11,213 nt of DNA from contig CANRGF010000020.1 in NCBI GenBank assembly GCA_947630075.1, positions 1 to 11,213 on the forward strand, given 5' to 3'. A model generated the notes under the pieces. It searched no databases. It saw only the letters and a list, made by a program, of their open reading frames with translations, and was not told where the DNA came from. A program made the position numbers and the translations under genes. The stretch comes from an uncultured Clostridia bacterium. Its GTDB lineage: Bacteria > Bacillota > Clostridia > Christensenellales > UBA1242. Positions 1 to 4,637 of this stretch are shown here, in pieces (the first letter of the stretch is position 1; each line of letters begins with the position of its first letter).

Positions 1-392
1 CAATAACTCACGCCCTTGCCTGTGAGCTCTTTTTCGCCGTCAAGATTTAATGTTTTCGTTTCACAGCCACAAGCGATAATGACTTTTTTTGCTTGAAAAC
101 TTTCTTTCTTTGCAGACACTGAAAAACCAGACTTGGTTTTGTCAAGCGAAACAACTTCGTCATAAACTATTTTTAAGCCGGCACTCTCTGCGTGTGAGCG
201 CAGATTTTCTGCAAGGTCTGGGCCAGAAATTTCTTTAAAACCAGGATAATTGGCAATTTTGAAAGGAACACTTGCCTGACCGCCGGCAACCAACTTTTCA
301 ATCAACACAACCTCAAGCCCTGCTCTGCACGCAAAAATACCAGCCGATAAGCCAGCAGGACCTCCCCCAATAATCACCACATCTGCTTTCAT
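1..392 (-). CDS. trxB: Thioredoxin reductase, N-terminal part (runs off the left edge)
   Basis: FAD-dependent thioredoxin-disulfide reductase, which passes electrons from NADPH to thioredoxin in the cytoplasm. I translated the first 130 residues. They begin MKADVVIIGGGPAGLSAG, with the FAD-binding GGGPAG at residues 9-14. AGGQ at 36-39 and IANYPGF at 46-52 follow, as is typical of this family. The second FAD-contact region reads IIACGCETK (about 105-113), where the family usually has ATGA, so Cys-Gly-Cys here is a small departure. The window ends inside GKGVSY plus a TG, exactly where the redox-active CxxC should begin, so the catalytic cysteines cannot be checked. The ATG at 390-392 is the only sensible start because the FAD motif follows at once. 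No Shine-Dalgarno precedes it. A ferredoxin reductase of the same fold (TrxR-like FNR) is the main alternative. Confidence 0.88.
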   Translation of the reverse strand, partial: MKADVVIIGGGPAGLSAGIFACRAGLEVVLIEKLVAGGQASVPFKIANYPGFKEISGPDLAENLRSHAESAGLKIVYDEVVSLDKTKSGFSVSAKKESFQAKKVIIACGCETKTLNLDGEKELTGKGVSY

Positions 393-398
393 GCTATT

Positions 399-427
399 AT
401 TATACCCCACATTTCGCTTTTTTCCAA
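399..427 (-). promoter_or_regulatory. trxB promoter placing +1 at or next to the start codon
   Basis: On the minus strand a -35 TTGGAA (422-427) and a perfect -10 TATAAT (399-404) are separated by 17 bp. A start point seven bases past the -10 is position 392, the A of the trxB ATG. No purine-rich ribosome binding site lies between. The transcript would therefore be leaderless or nearly so. This comes from hexamer matching only. Confidence 0.6.
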
Positions 428-451
428 ACATTTTTAATCAAAAATTATTAA

Positions 452-473
452 TTTATTATATTAATATAATAAA
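452..473. repeat. Perfect 22-bp palindrome in a divergent intergenic region
   Basis: The half TTTATTATATT (452-462) is followed directly by its exact reverse complement AATATAATAAA (463-473). Each half contains a TATAAT hexamer, one on each strand (465-470 plus, 455-460 minus). It lies between the trxB promoter and the -35 of the gene at 532, so it could be an operator or an AT-rich cruciform. In DNA this rich in A and T a chance palindrome cannot be excluded. Confidence 0.55.
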
Positions 474-482
474 AATTGCATC

Positions 483-510
483 TTGACAAATTTCGGTTTG
501 ATGATATAAT
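483..510 (+). promoter_or_regulatory. Strong extended -10 promoter for the gene at 532
   Basis: TTGACA (483-488) and TATAAT (505-510) are both perfect and 16 bp apart. TG at 502-503 makes it an extended -10. Transcription would begin near 517, leaving a leader of about 15 nt with an AAAGGGA-like ribosome binding site (about 518-524). Confidence 0.8.
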
Positions 511-531
511 AAAGCTCAAAGGGACAAAATT

Positions 532-1077
532 ATGATATTCAACAAGCAGTATAACGCAATTCTTAACGAAATGTTTAAAAACAGTGCGAACGCAAGAGAA
601 ATTTTTGTGTATTATGTTTCTAAACTGCCAGACGAGTTGTTGCACGTGATAAGAAAAGGCAAAAGTTTTAATTATGACGATGGCACTTTCTTCGCTTTTG
701 GCTCTTTCTTTGAAGGCAATGTGGCAATAACAATAAGAAACCAAACTTATGGTGAATTTAGGATTTCACTTCACCCGCTATCTAGTGATGCCATGCTAAA
801 ACCCGCAAAGCAGGATCCCGATTTGTGGTTTTCGGGCGAATTTGATGGGACCGACACAGCGGAAGGCTTTTTCTCTATTATGTCAATTCCAACGGATGAG
901 GACAGTGCCTATCAAGTGCAGCACAGCGGATATTACTCATTCCAAATTGCCAAAGAAAATGACGAATTTTATTTAATTGGCGATAATTCAGACACCTACT
1001 ATTGCACCCGCACAAAAATAGACATCAACGATTTCATCCTAAAAACCAGCAAGCGAAACACAATCAAGTCCGCTTAA
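532..1077 (+). CDS. Hypothetical protein, 181 residues
   Basis: I do not recognise this protein. It starts at an ATG 7-8 nt after a weak AAAGGGA site and about 15 nt after the predicted +1, so the start is well supported. The N-terminal part (about 1-43) looks helical. Residues 48-172 alternate aromatic and polar residues in a pattern suggesting a beta-rich domain (for example FFAFGSFFEGNVAITIRN at 53-70 and YYSFQIAKENDEFYLIG at 134-150). There is one cysteine (158). I see no signal peptide, membrane segment or metal-binding cluster, so it is probably cytosolic. The C-terminus is basic (KTSKRNTIK). It has its own strong promoter. The ferredoxin promoter begins 4 bp after its stop, so it looks like a single-gene transcript that may read through into the ferredoxin gene. 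It could be a small immunity-like or lineage-specific protein, but nothing in the sequence decides this. Confidence 0.8.
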   Translation: MIFNKQYNAILNEMFKNSANAREIFVYYVSKLPDELLHVIRKGKSFNYDDGTFFAFGSFFEGNVAITIRNQTYGEFRISLHPLSSDAMLKPAKQDPDLWFSGEFDGTDTAEGFFSIMSIPTDEDSAYQVQHSGYYSFQIAKENDEFYLIGDNSDTYYCTRTKIDINDFILKTSKRNTIKSA

Positions 1078-1081
1078 ATAA

Positions 1082-1110
1082 TTGACTAAACTTATTTTGT
1101 TTGCTAGAAT
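1082..1110 (+). promoter_or_regulatory. Ferredoxin promoter
   Basis: TTGACT (1082-1087) and TAGAAT (1105-1110) are 17 bp apart, and TG at 1102-1103 gives an extended -10. The predicted start point is near 1117, just before the AAAGGAG ribosome binding site at 1121-1127. Confidence 0.75.
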
Positions 1111-1136
1111 AAGACTATACAAAGGAGAAATTATTT

Positions 1137-1337
1137 ATGGTGGATAGATCAAAATGTATATCTTGTGGCGGATGCATAGCAATCTGCCCAGTGCAAGCAA
1201 TCAGTTTTGTGGACGGCAAAGCGCACATAGACCCAAAAAAATGCGTTAAATGTGGCAGTTGCATGGGGTTTTGTCCAATGGGAGCAATCGACATCAACAA
1301 ACAAGAACCCGAGCCAAAAAAGAAATCAAAAAAATAA
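1137..1337 (+). CDS. 2[4Fe-4S] ferredoxin, 66 residues
   Basis: Small soluble electron carrier of the clostridial type. Two CxxCxxCxxxCP motifs are complete: Cys 7, 10, 13 and 17 (CISCGGCIAICP) and Cys 36, 39, 42 and 46 (CVKCGSCMGFCP). Each should hold one [4Fe-4S] cluster, the last cysteine of each motif completing the cluster bound by the other. The 66-residue length is slightly over the usual 55-60, because of a lysine-rich tail (EPEPKKKSKK) after the second motif. The start is firm: AAAGGAG at 1121-1127 is 9 nt before the ATG. Its own promoter precedes it and a strong terminator overlaps its stop codon, so it forms a one-gene unit. Partners could include oxidoreductases such as pyruvate:ferredoxin oxidoreductase or hydrogenase, but none lies in this window. 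Confidence 0.93.
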   Translation: MVDRSKCISCGGCIAICPVQAISFVDGKAHIDPKKCVKCGSCMGFCPMGAIDINKQEPEPKKKSKK

Positions 1338-1354
1338 GCCGTTTGGCTTATTTT
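1331..1354. terminator. Bidirectional intrinsic terminator between convergent genes
   Basis: A perfect 10-bp stem (AAAATAAGCC at 1331-1340 with GGCTTATTTT at 1345-1354, loop GTTT) contains the ferredoxin stop codon and abuts the stop of the leftward XRE gene. On the plus strand the stem runs into a T tract (1351-1356). On the minus strand Ts from the stem and TTTGATTT follow, so it can serve both genes. Confidence 0.85.
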
Positions 1355-1564
1355 TTATTGGCAAAGCAAATCTTTAATTGCACAATTCATAGCCTTAGCA
1401 ATGCGATACAGTGGCGAAATTCTAGCATCTCCGCAGTCTCGCAAAATCTTTTCAAGCATCTCTCTGCCAACTTTGCACACCTTGCAAAACTTTGCCTTTG
1501 TTAAATTATTTTCAAGCATAAAATCTTTTATCTTTTGTGAATTAATAATGTTTATCGTTTCCAC
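1355..1564 (-). CDS. Small XRE-like helix-turn-helix regulator, divergent to the array
   Basis: A single-domain DNA-binding protein of about 69 residues, of the Cro/CI (XRE) type. Its core has helix 1 (SQKIKDFMLENN), a turn and helix 2 (LTKAKFCKVCKV), a recognition region (GREMLEKILRDCGD) and a closing helix (LYRIAKAMNCAIKDLL). It is only distantly like the four rightward regulators and lacks their DYLxGL ending. Two GTG codons compete as start. AAAGGAGG (core GGAGG at 1570-1574) is only 2 nt from the GTG at 1565-1567 but 5 nt from the GTG at 1562-1564, so I prefer the second; the first would add one residue. Its predicted promoter (1621-1649) is filled by operator copy 2, and operator copy 1 covers the start point. 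It is therefore probably repressed by itself or by a neighbour. No toxin or enzyme partner is adjacent. Confidence 0.75.
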   Translation of the reverse strand: METINIINSQKIKDFMLENNLTKAKFCKVCKVGREMLEKILRDCGDARISPLYRIAKAMNCAIKDLLCQ

Positions 1565-1600
1565 CACATCCTCCTTTTAATATTGTAATCTGGCTCACCC

Positions 1601-1618
1601 TTATAACAATAGTTATAA
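1601..1618. promoter_or_regulatory. Operator copy 1 (18-bp inverted repeat)
   Basis: TTATAAC-AATA-GTTATAA, perfect dyad symmetry with a 4-bp centre. It covers the predicted transcription start (about 1614) of the leftward XRE gene. It is the first of three copies of the same half-site pair in 73 bp. Confidence 0.78.
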
Positions 1619-1620
1619 CG

Positions 1621-1649
1621 ATATTAATATAACAATAGTTATAAGTCAA
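1621..1649 (-). promoter_or_regulatory. Promoter of the leftward XRE gene
   Basis: On the minus strand, TTGACT (1644-1649) and TAATAT (1621-1626) are 17 bp apart. The start point would be near 1614, giving a leader of about 50 nt that ends in AAAGGAGG. Operator copy 2 occupies the whole spacer, the classic position for a repressor that excludes RNA polymerase. Confidence 0.55.
1627..1644. promoter_or_regulatory. Operator copy 2 (18-bp inverted repeat)
   Basis: ATATAAC-AATA-GTTATAA, one mismatch from perfect symmetry and with the same AATA centre as copy 1. It lies exactly between the -35 and -10 of the leftward promoter. Its centre is 26 bp from that of copy 1. Confidence 0.75.
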
Positions 1650-1655
1650 ATGTTT

Positions 1656-1673
1656 TTATAACTTTCGTTATAA
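1656..1673. promoter_or_regulatory. Operator copy 3 (18-bp inverted repeat)
   Basis: TTATAAC-TTTC-GTTATAA, perfect half-sites with a different centre. Symmetry extends two bases further each side (1654-1675). Its centre is 29 bp from that of copy 2. It ends 9 bp before the ATG of the first rightward XRE gene and contains the only plausible -10 for that operon (TATAAA, 1669-1674). No good -35 is visible, so the rightward promoter is not defined; if that -10 is used, the message is nearly leaderless. Confidence 0.75.
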
Positions 1674-1682
1674 AATTTTTAT

Positions 1683-1898
1683 ATGAATAAGTTTGCAGAG
1701 AGATTAAAAGAGTTAAGGCAGGAAAAACATTTAACGCAACAGCAACTATCTATAAATTTGAATTGCAAAATCACTCAGGCGTGCATTGCAATGTGGGAGC
1801 AAGGCAAGCGCATGCCAACATTAGATTGCCTAATTTTGCTCGCACAATATTTTGGAGTTAGCATAGATTATCTTGCCGGTCTGCAGGATTTTAAGTAA
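1683..1898 (+). CDS. XRE-family regulator 1 of the tandem array (71 residues)
   Basis: A stand-alone HTH_3-type DNA-binding domain, with no effector or oligomerisation domain beyond it. It opens NKFAERLKELRQEK (helix 1), followed by LTQQQLSINL (helix 2), a recognition region around ITQACIAMWEQGKRMP, and the ending FGVSIDYLAGLQDFK shared with regulators 3 and 4. The ATG at 1683 is 9 bp after operator copy 3 and has no Shine-Dalgarno, so initiation may be on a leaderless message. Regulator 2 begins 2 nt after its stop. Position and operator placement suggest autoregulation. Phage-repressor ancestry is possible, but no phage gene is nearby. Confidence 0.85.
   Translation: MNKFAERLKELRQEKHLTQQQLSINLNCKITQACIAMWEQGKRMPTLDCLILLAQYFGVSIDYLAGLQDFK
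1689..1711 (+). repeat. 5' direct repeat shared by XRE genes 1 and 3, copy 1
   Basis: Twenty-three bases encoding the KFAERLK start of helix 1 are identical to 2103-2125 in regulator 3. Regulator 4 has a diverged version from about 2327. The region between this block and the 3' block differs strongly. Confidence 0.7.
1850..1898 (+). repeat. 3' direct repeat shared by XRE genes 1 and 3, copy 1
   Basis: Forty-nine bases, up to the stop codon, match 2264-2312 with only two differences (1881 C against 2295 T; 1895 G against 2309 A). They encode the shared ending FGVSIDYLAGLQDFK. The near identity contrasts with the diverged middle of the two genes. Confidence 0.85.
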
Positions 1899-1900
1899 AT

Positions 1901-2098
1901 ATGGGGACAAAATTAAAAAATTTAAGAAAGGCAAAAGGTGTAACGCAAAAAGAGGTTGCTTTTGCACTTGGGATAACTCTTAGTGCTTACTCAAATTATG
2001 AACAAGATTTAAGAGAGCCAAGCAATCAAATTTTGATAAAGTTATGTAAATATTTTGATGTGTCGGCAGATTATCTGCTAGGGTTGAGTGAGATATAA
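1901..2098 (+). CDS. XRE-family regulator 2 of the tandem array (65 residues)
   Basis: A minimal Cro/CI-type DNA-binding protein: helix 1 TKLKNLRKAKG, helix 2 VTQKEVAFALG, recognition region ITLSAYSNYEQDLREP, then LIKLCKYFDVSADYLLGLSEI. It resembles regulators 1, 3 and 4 in plan but not closely in sequence, and it ends DYLLGLSEI instead of DYLAGLQDFK, so it is an older or separate member. The start lies 2 nt after the stop of regulator 1, with no clear ribosome binding site, which suggests translational coupling. It overlaps no other gene. Its ligand or signal is not visible. Confidence 0.85.
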   Translation: MGTKLKNLRKAKGVTQKEVAFALGITLSAYSNYEQDLREPSNQILIKLCKYFDVSADYLLGLSEI

Positions 2099-2099
2099 T

Positions 2100-2312
2100 A
2101 TGAAGTTTGCAGAGAGATTAAAAGAACTAAGACTTGATAGACATTTAAGTCAAGCACAATTAGCGCAAAAATTGGGCAAAAATATTAGTTCGTCAGCCAT
2201 AGGTTTATGGGAATTAAATAAGCGAGTGCCCAATTTAGATGCTGTGATATTGATTTCTCAATTTTTTGGAGTTAGCATAGATTATCTTGCCGGTTTGCAG
2301 GATTTTAAATAA
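2100..2312 (+). CDS. XRE-family regulator 3 of the tandem array (70 residues)
   Basis: Single HTH_3-type domain: KFAERLKELRLDRH, LSQAQLAQKLG, recognition region ISSSAIGLWELNKRVP, and the ending FGVSIDYLAGLQDFK. I chose the ATG at 2100 because it aligns with the starts of regulators 1 and 4; an in-frame GTG at 2088 lies inside regulator 2. The ATG is one base after the stop of regulator 2, again pointing to coupled translation. Both ends are nearly identical in DNA to regulator 1, while the helix 2 and recognition helix region differs. This suggests recent duplication or gene conversion at the flanks, with a distinct DNA-reading segment. Confidence 0.85.
   Translation: MKFAERLKELRLDRHLSQAQLAQKLGKNISSSAIGLWELNKRVPNLDAVILISQFFGVSIDYLAGLQDFK
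2103..2125 (+). repeat. 5' direct repeat shared by XRE genes 1 and 3, copy 2
   Basis: Identical over 23 bases to 1689-1711. It encodes the start of helix 1 in regulator 3. Confidence 0.7.
2264..2312 (+). repeat. 3' direct repeat shared by XRE genes 1 and 3, copy 2
   Basis: Matches 1850-1898 at 47 of 49 bases and ends at the stop codon of regulator 3. Recombination between the two copies would delete regulators 2 and 3 as a 414-bp unit and leave a working reading frame. Confidence 0.85.
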
Positions 2313-2320
2313 GGTTTTTA

Positions 2321-2530
2321 ATGAATAAGTTTGCTGAAAGATTAAAAGAATTAAGGTTAGAGAAACATCTTAGTCAAAGGGAATTAGGGTTAAAAATTAA
2401 AGTTAGCCAAGCAGCCATTGCCAGATGGGAAGCAAATTTACAAGTGCCAAACATCGACATTGCAATTGCGGTTGCCCAATTTTTTGGTGTAAGTGTTGAC
2501 TATTTAGTCGGTTTGCAAGATTTTAAATAA
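2321..2530 (+). CDS. XRE-family regulator 4 of the tandem array (69 residues)
   Basis: Single HTH_3-type domain: NKFAERLKELRLEK, LSQRELGLKIK, recognition region VSQAAIARWEANLQVP, and the ending FGVSVDYLVGLQDFK. It is a clear paralogue of regulators 1 and 3, but its DNA has drifted further from theirs. It begins 8 nt after the stop of regulator 3. An AAGG just before the ATG (about 2312-2315) is a modest ribosome binding site, better than those of regulators 1-3. It is the last gene of the rightward row. A hairpin at 2534-2551, shared with the convergent recN, lies just after its stop. Confidence 0.86.
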   Translation: MNKFAERLKELRLEKHLSQRELGLKIKVSQAAIARWEANLQVPNIDIAIAVAQFFGVSVDYLVGLQDFK

Positions 2531-2533
2531 AAA

Positions 2534-2551
2534 AATTGGCGCAAGCCAATT
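2534..2551. terminator. Intrinsic terminator for the recA-recN operon (minus), weak for the XRE array (plus)
   Basis: A 7-bp stem (AATTGGC at 2534-2540 with GCCAATT at 2545-2551) has a GCAA loop of the stable GNRA type. On the minus strand the stem leads into a run of Ts (complement of 2529-2535), and the recN stop codon lies in its first arm. On the plus strand only ATTTT follows, so termination of the XRE operon is likely weaker. Confidence 0.8.
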
Positions 2552-4241
2552 ATTTTAAATTCTTTTTATATTCGTTGCTAGCATTTTTAAGGTCGGCGCT
2601 CACTTGCATGCCTTTTTCATTTGCACTCGCACCCATTAGCCTAGCAATTTCTTTATATAAATCTTCGCCTTCCAAAAGTGTGGCGCGCGTGTGCGTTGTG
2701 CCGTTTTGTGTGAACTTCTCCACCTTAATGTTTCTATCCGCCATGGCGCAAATTTGCGGAAGGTGTGAGATTGCAATTATTTGCTTATTTCCGCTAAGCC
2801 GTGCCAAATATTGAGCCACAGTGGTGGCTATTGCCCCACTTAGCCCGCTATCCACTTCGTCAAACAAGATTGTGGAGATGTTATCCACTTCACCCACCAC
2901 AATTTTATATGCCAGCATCACTCGGCTCATTTCACCGCCCGACACCACCTTATTAAGTGGGCGAGGCTCGAAGCCCAAGTTTGCGCTAAACATAAACTCC
3001 ACTCTATCCGCACCCGAATAGGAATATTGCTCTAGAATTTTGCCAAACTGCACACTCATTTTTGCATTTGGCATGCCCAAAAATTTCAACTCTGTGCCTA
3101 TGCGTTTGGTGAGATCTTCCGCACTCTTTTGCCTTATTTCGGTCAACTTATCTTGCAGAGCAAAAATTTGATTTAATAGTGCATCTTTTTTTGCGCTCAA
3201 TTCTTTATATTTTTCCGCACCATTGATAAGATTATCCAATTTTTTTGAAATGTCTTCATAATAATTTTTTAGCCCGGCATAGTCGCCTCCATATTTGCGA
3301 AATAGTGCCTTGATATAGTCTAAGCGTTGGTCTAAAAAGTTAAATCTCTCCTCGTCAAAAACATTGCTATTTAGCGCAGTGTGAATTGTGTCGTTTATAT
3401 CCTCCAACTCTAAGCAAAGGCTATTAATTCGCTCGGCAAGATTATGATAATTTTCGTTTAACTCGCCAATGTTTTGCAGTGCTTTTTGTGCAGTGAATAA
3501 TTTTTCGAGTGCACCGTCACCAAAACTAGATTTTTCGTTGCTTTCATAGGCAATTTTAAGTGCCTCATTAATTCGCTCAAATTGTTGCATTTCGCGCTTC
3601 TCTTGGCTCAAACTTTCCGCTTCATTTTCACCAATTTTTGCGTTTTCGATTTCGTTGATTTGATAAGTGTATAGGTCAATTAAATTTTGCTTTTCGCTCT
3701 CACTTCCGCCGAGAGATTTTATCTCGCTATCAATCTGTTTGAGTGTGTCAATCTTTGCGTGCAATTCTGCCAAAACTTTATCTGCCTTTTTAGAAAACAA
3801 ATCTATAATTTGCAGTTGATAGTCATTATTCAAAATTGCCAAATGCTCACTCTGCCCGTGAATGTCCACCAACATTTGGCACACTTTTTTTACCATGTTC
3901 ACAGGCACAAGTTCGCCATTAATTTTGCAAGTGTTTTTGCCAGACAAATCCAACTCGCGAGATAAAAATAATTCGTCCTCAGGGTCTATTTCCAACTCAG
4001 TTTTAACAAACACTTTTTGGTTTTCGGTTAGACCGGAAAACACAGCCTCCACCTTCATTTTGCTTTCGCCCGAGCGGATAAGCGACCTATCTGCACGCCC
4101 ACCAAAAACAAAACTCAATGCGTCCAACATAATGCTTTTGCCCGCACCTGTTTCACCACTAATCACATTGAGTTTTTTGTCAAATTCCAGCGTTGCCTTT
4201 TCAATAACTGCAACATTTGTTAAGTTAAGTGTTTGTAACAT
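2550..4241 (-). CDS. recN: DNA repair protein RecN (SMC-like ATPase, 563 residues)
   Basis: An early actor in double-strand break repair that gathers or tethers broken ends before RecA loading. The length is normal for the family. The N-terminal ATPase half carries Walker A GETGAGKS (29-36) and the Q-loop region DIHGQSEH (126-133). A long, helical coiled-coil middle runs from about 150 to 380. The C-terminal half holds the ABC signature VVSGGEMSR (433-441), Walker B ILFDEVDSGLSG (458-469) and the switch histidine in ISHLPQI (491-497). All catalytic motifs are intact. The ATG lies 6 nt after the stop of the 129-residue gene and has only a poor purine-rich site, so translation is probably coupled. 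It is the last gene of the recA operon, ahead of the terminator at 2534-2551, and so should be SOS-induced with recA. Finding recN in the recA transcript is not the common Bacillota arrangement. Confidence 0.97.
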   Translation of the reverse strand: MLQTLNLTNVAVIEKATLEFDKKLNVISGETGAGKSIMLDALSFVFGGRADRSLIRSGESKMKVEAVFSGLTENQKVFVKTELEIDPEDELFLSRELDLSGKNTCKINGELVPVNMVKKVCQMLVDIHGQSEHLAILNNDYQLQIIDLFSKKADKVLAELHAKIDTLKQIDSEIKSLGGSESEKQNLIDLYTYQINEIENAKIGENEAESLSQEKREMQQFERINEALKIAYESNEKSSFGDGALEKLFTAQKALQNIGELNENYHNLAERINSLCLELEDINDTIHTALNSNVFDEERFNFLDQRLDYIKALFRKYGGDYAGLKNYYEDISKKLDNLINGAEKYKELSAKKDALLNQIFALQDKLTEIRQKSAEDLTKRIGTELKFLGMPNAKMSVQFGKILEQYSYSGADRVEFMFSANLGFEPRPLNKVVSGGEMSRVMLAYKIVVGEVDNISTILFDEVDSGLSGAIATTVAQYLARLSGNKQIIAISHLPQICAMADRNIKVEKFTQNGTTHTRATLLEGEDLYKEIARLMGASANEKGMQVSADLKNASNEYKKNLK

Positions 4242-4247
4242 CGTTTT

Positions 4248-4637
4248 CTAATTCTTTTTTCTAAACTGCTCTTGCCTATATTTATTTGCATTTGCAATTT
4301 GCTCTTCTGTGAAGTTGAAGCCTTTAACGAGTTTAATTTTGTTGCCTTCAATTATTTCAAGCACGGCTTCAATCGTGCGCGCCATCATTGAAAGTTCTCT
4401 ATAAAATTTTGTGTTTGATGTGGCACTAACTTTCGAAGGACTGCCACCAGCCGTTATTGCGTCATCTTTCACTCTGTCATTTTTCAAAAAGAGTTTTAAA
4501 AGACTATCGCAACTTTTCACAATTTCTTTCAATTCTTTCGCACTATATTCACACTTTTCGCTTAGATATTCATTGCAAATTTTCATTGCTTCTTCATATC
4601 TGCCTCTAAAAAATTCTTCGCTAGTCATCGTTTTCAT
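4248..4637 (-). CDS. Uncharacterised 129-residue protein between recA and recN
   Basis: I do not recognise this protein. It is charged and mostly helical, with two likely helix blocks (about 5-57 and 77-129) joined by a Gly/Ser/Thr-rich linker (AGGSPSKVSATSNT, about 63-76). There is no signal peptide, membrane segment, metal cluster or nuclease motif. The second block includes NTKFYRELSMMARTIEAVLEII and ends in a basic tail (KYRQEQFRKKN). The ATG at 4635-4637 shares one base with the recA stop (TAATG), and GAGGG lies about 9 nt upstream, so it is tightly coupled to recA. Its position resembles that of recX, but I see no RecX-like repeated three-helix pattern, so I do not call it RecX. Because it is enclosed in an SOS operon, a role in break repair or in control of RecA or RecN is plausible, but that is inference from position alone. 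Confidence 0.82.
   Translation of the reverse strand: MKTMTSEEFFRGRYEEAMKICNEYLSEKCEYSAKELKEIVKSCDSLLKLFLKNDRVKDDAITAGGSPSKVSATSNTKFYRELSMMARTIEAVLEIIEGNKIKLVKGFNFTEEQIANANKYRQEQFRKKN

Noticed and set aside
448..744. Leftward reading frame of 98 codons opposite the 181-residue gene
   Set aside because: It covers the promoter and first third of a better supported gene, has no ribosome binding site, and its protein is of low quality.
1601..1673. The three operator repeats as a CRISPR remnant
   Set aside because: Units are short, palindromic and only 8-11 bp apart, there are no spacers of uniform length and no cas gene. They fit operators.
2088..2312. GTG at 2088 as start of XRE regulator 3
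   Set aside because: It lies within regulator 2 and adds four residues not seen in the paralogues; the ATG at 2100 aligns with their starts.
1355..2530. XRE genes as antitoxins of toxin-antitoxin pairs
   Set aside because: No toxin-like reading frame (HigB, RelE, HipA, ImmA types) lies next to any of the five genes; every neighbour is another XRE gene or an unrelated housekeeping gene.
4248..4637. The gene after recA as recX
   Set aside because: The position fits, but the helical repeat pattern expected of RecX is not visible. I left it unnamed.
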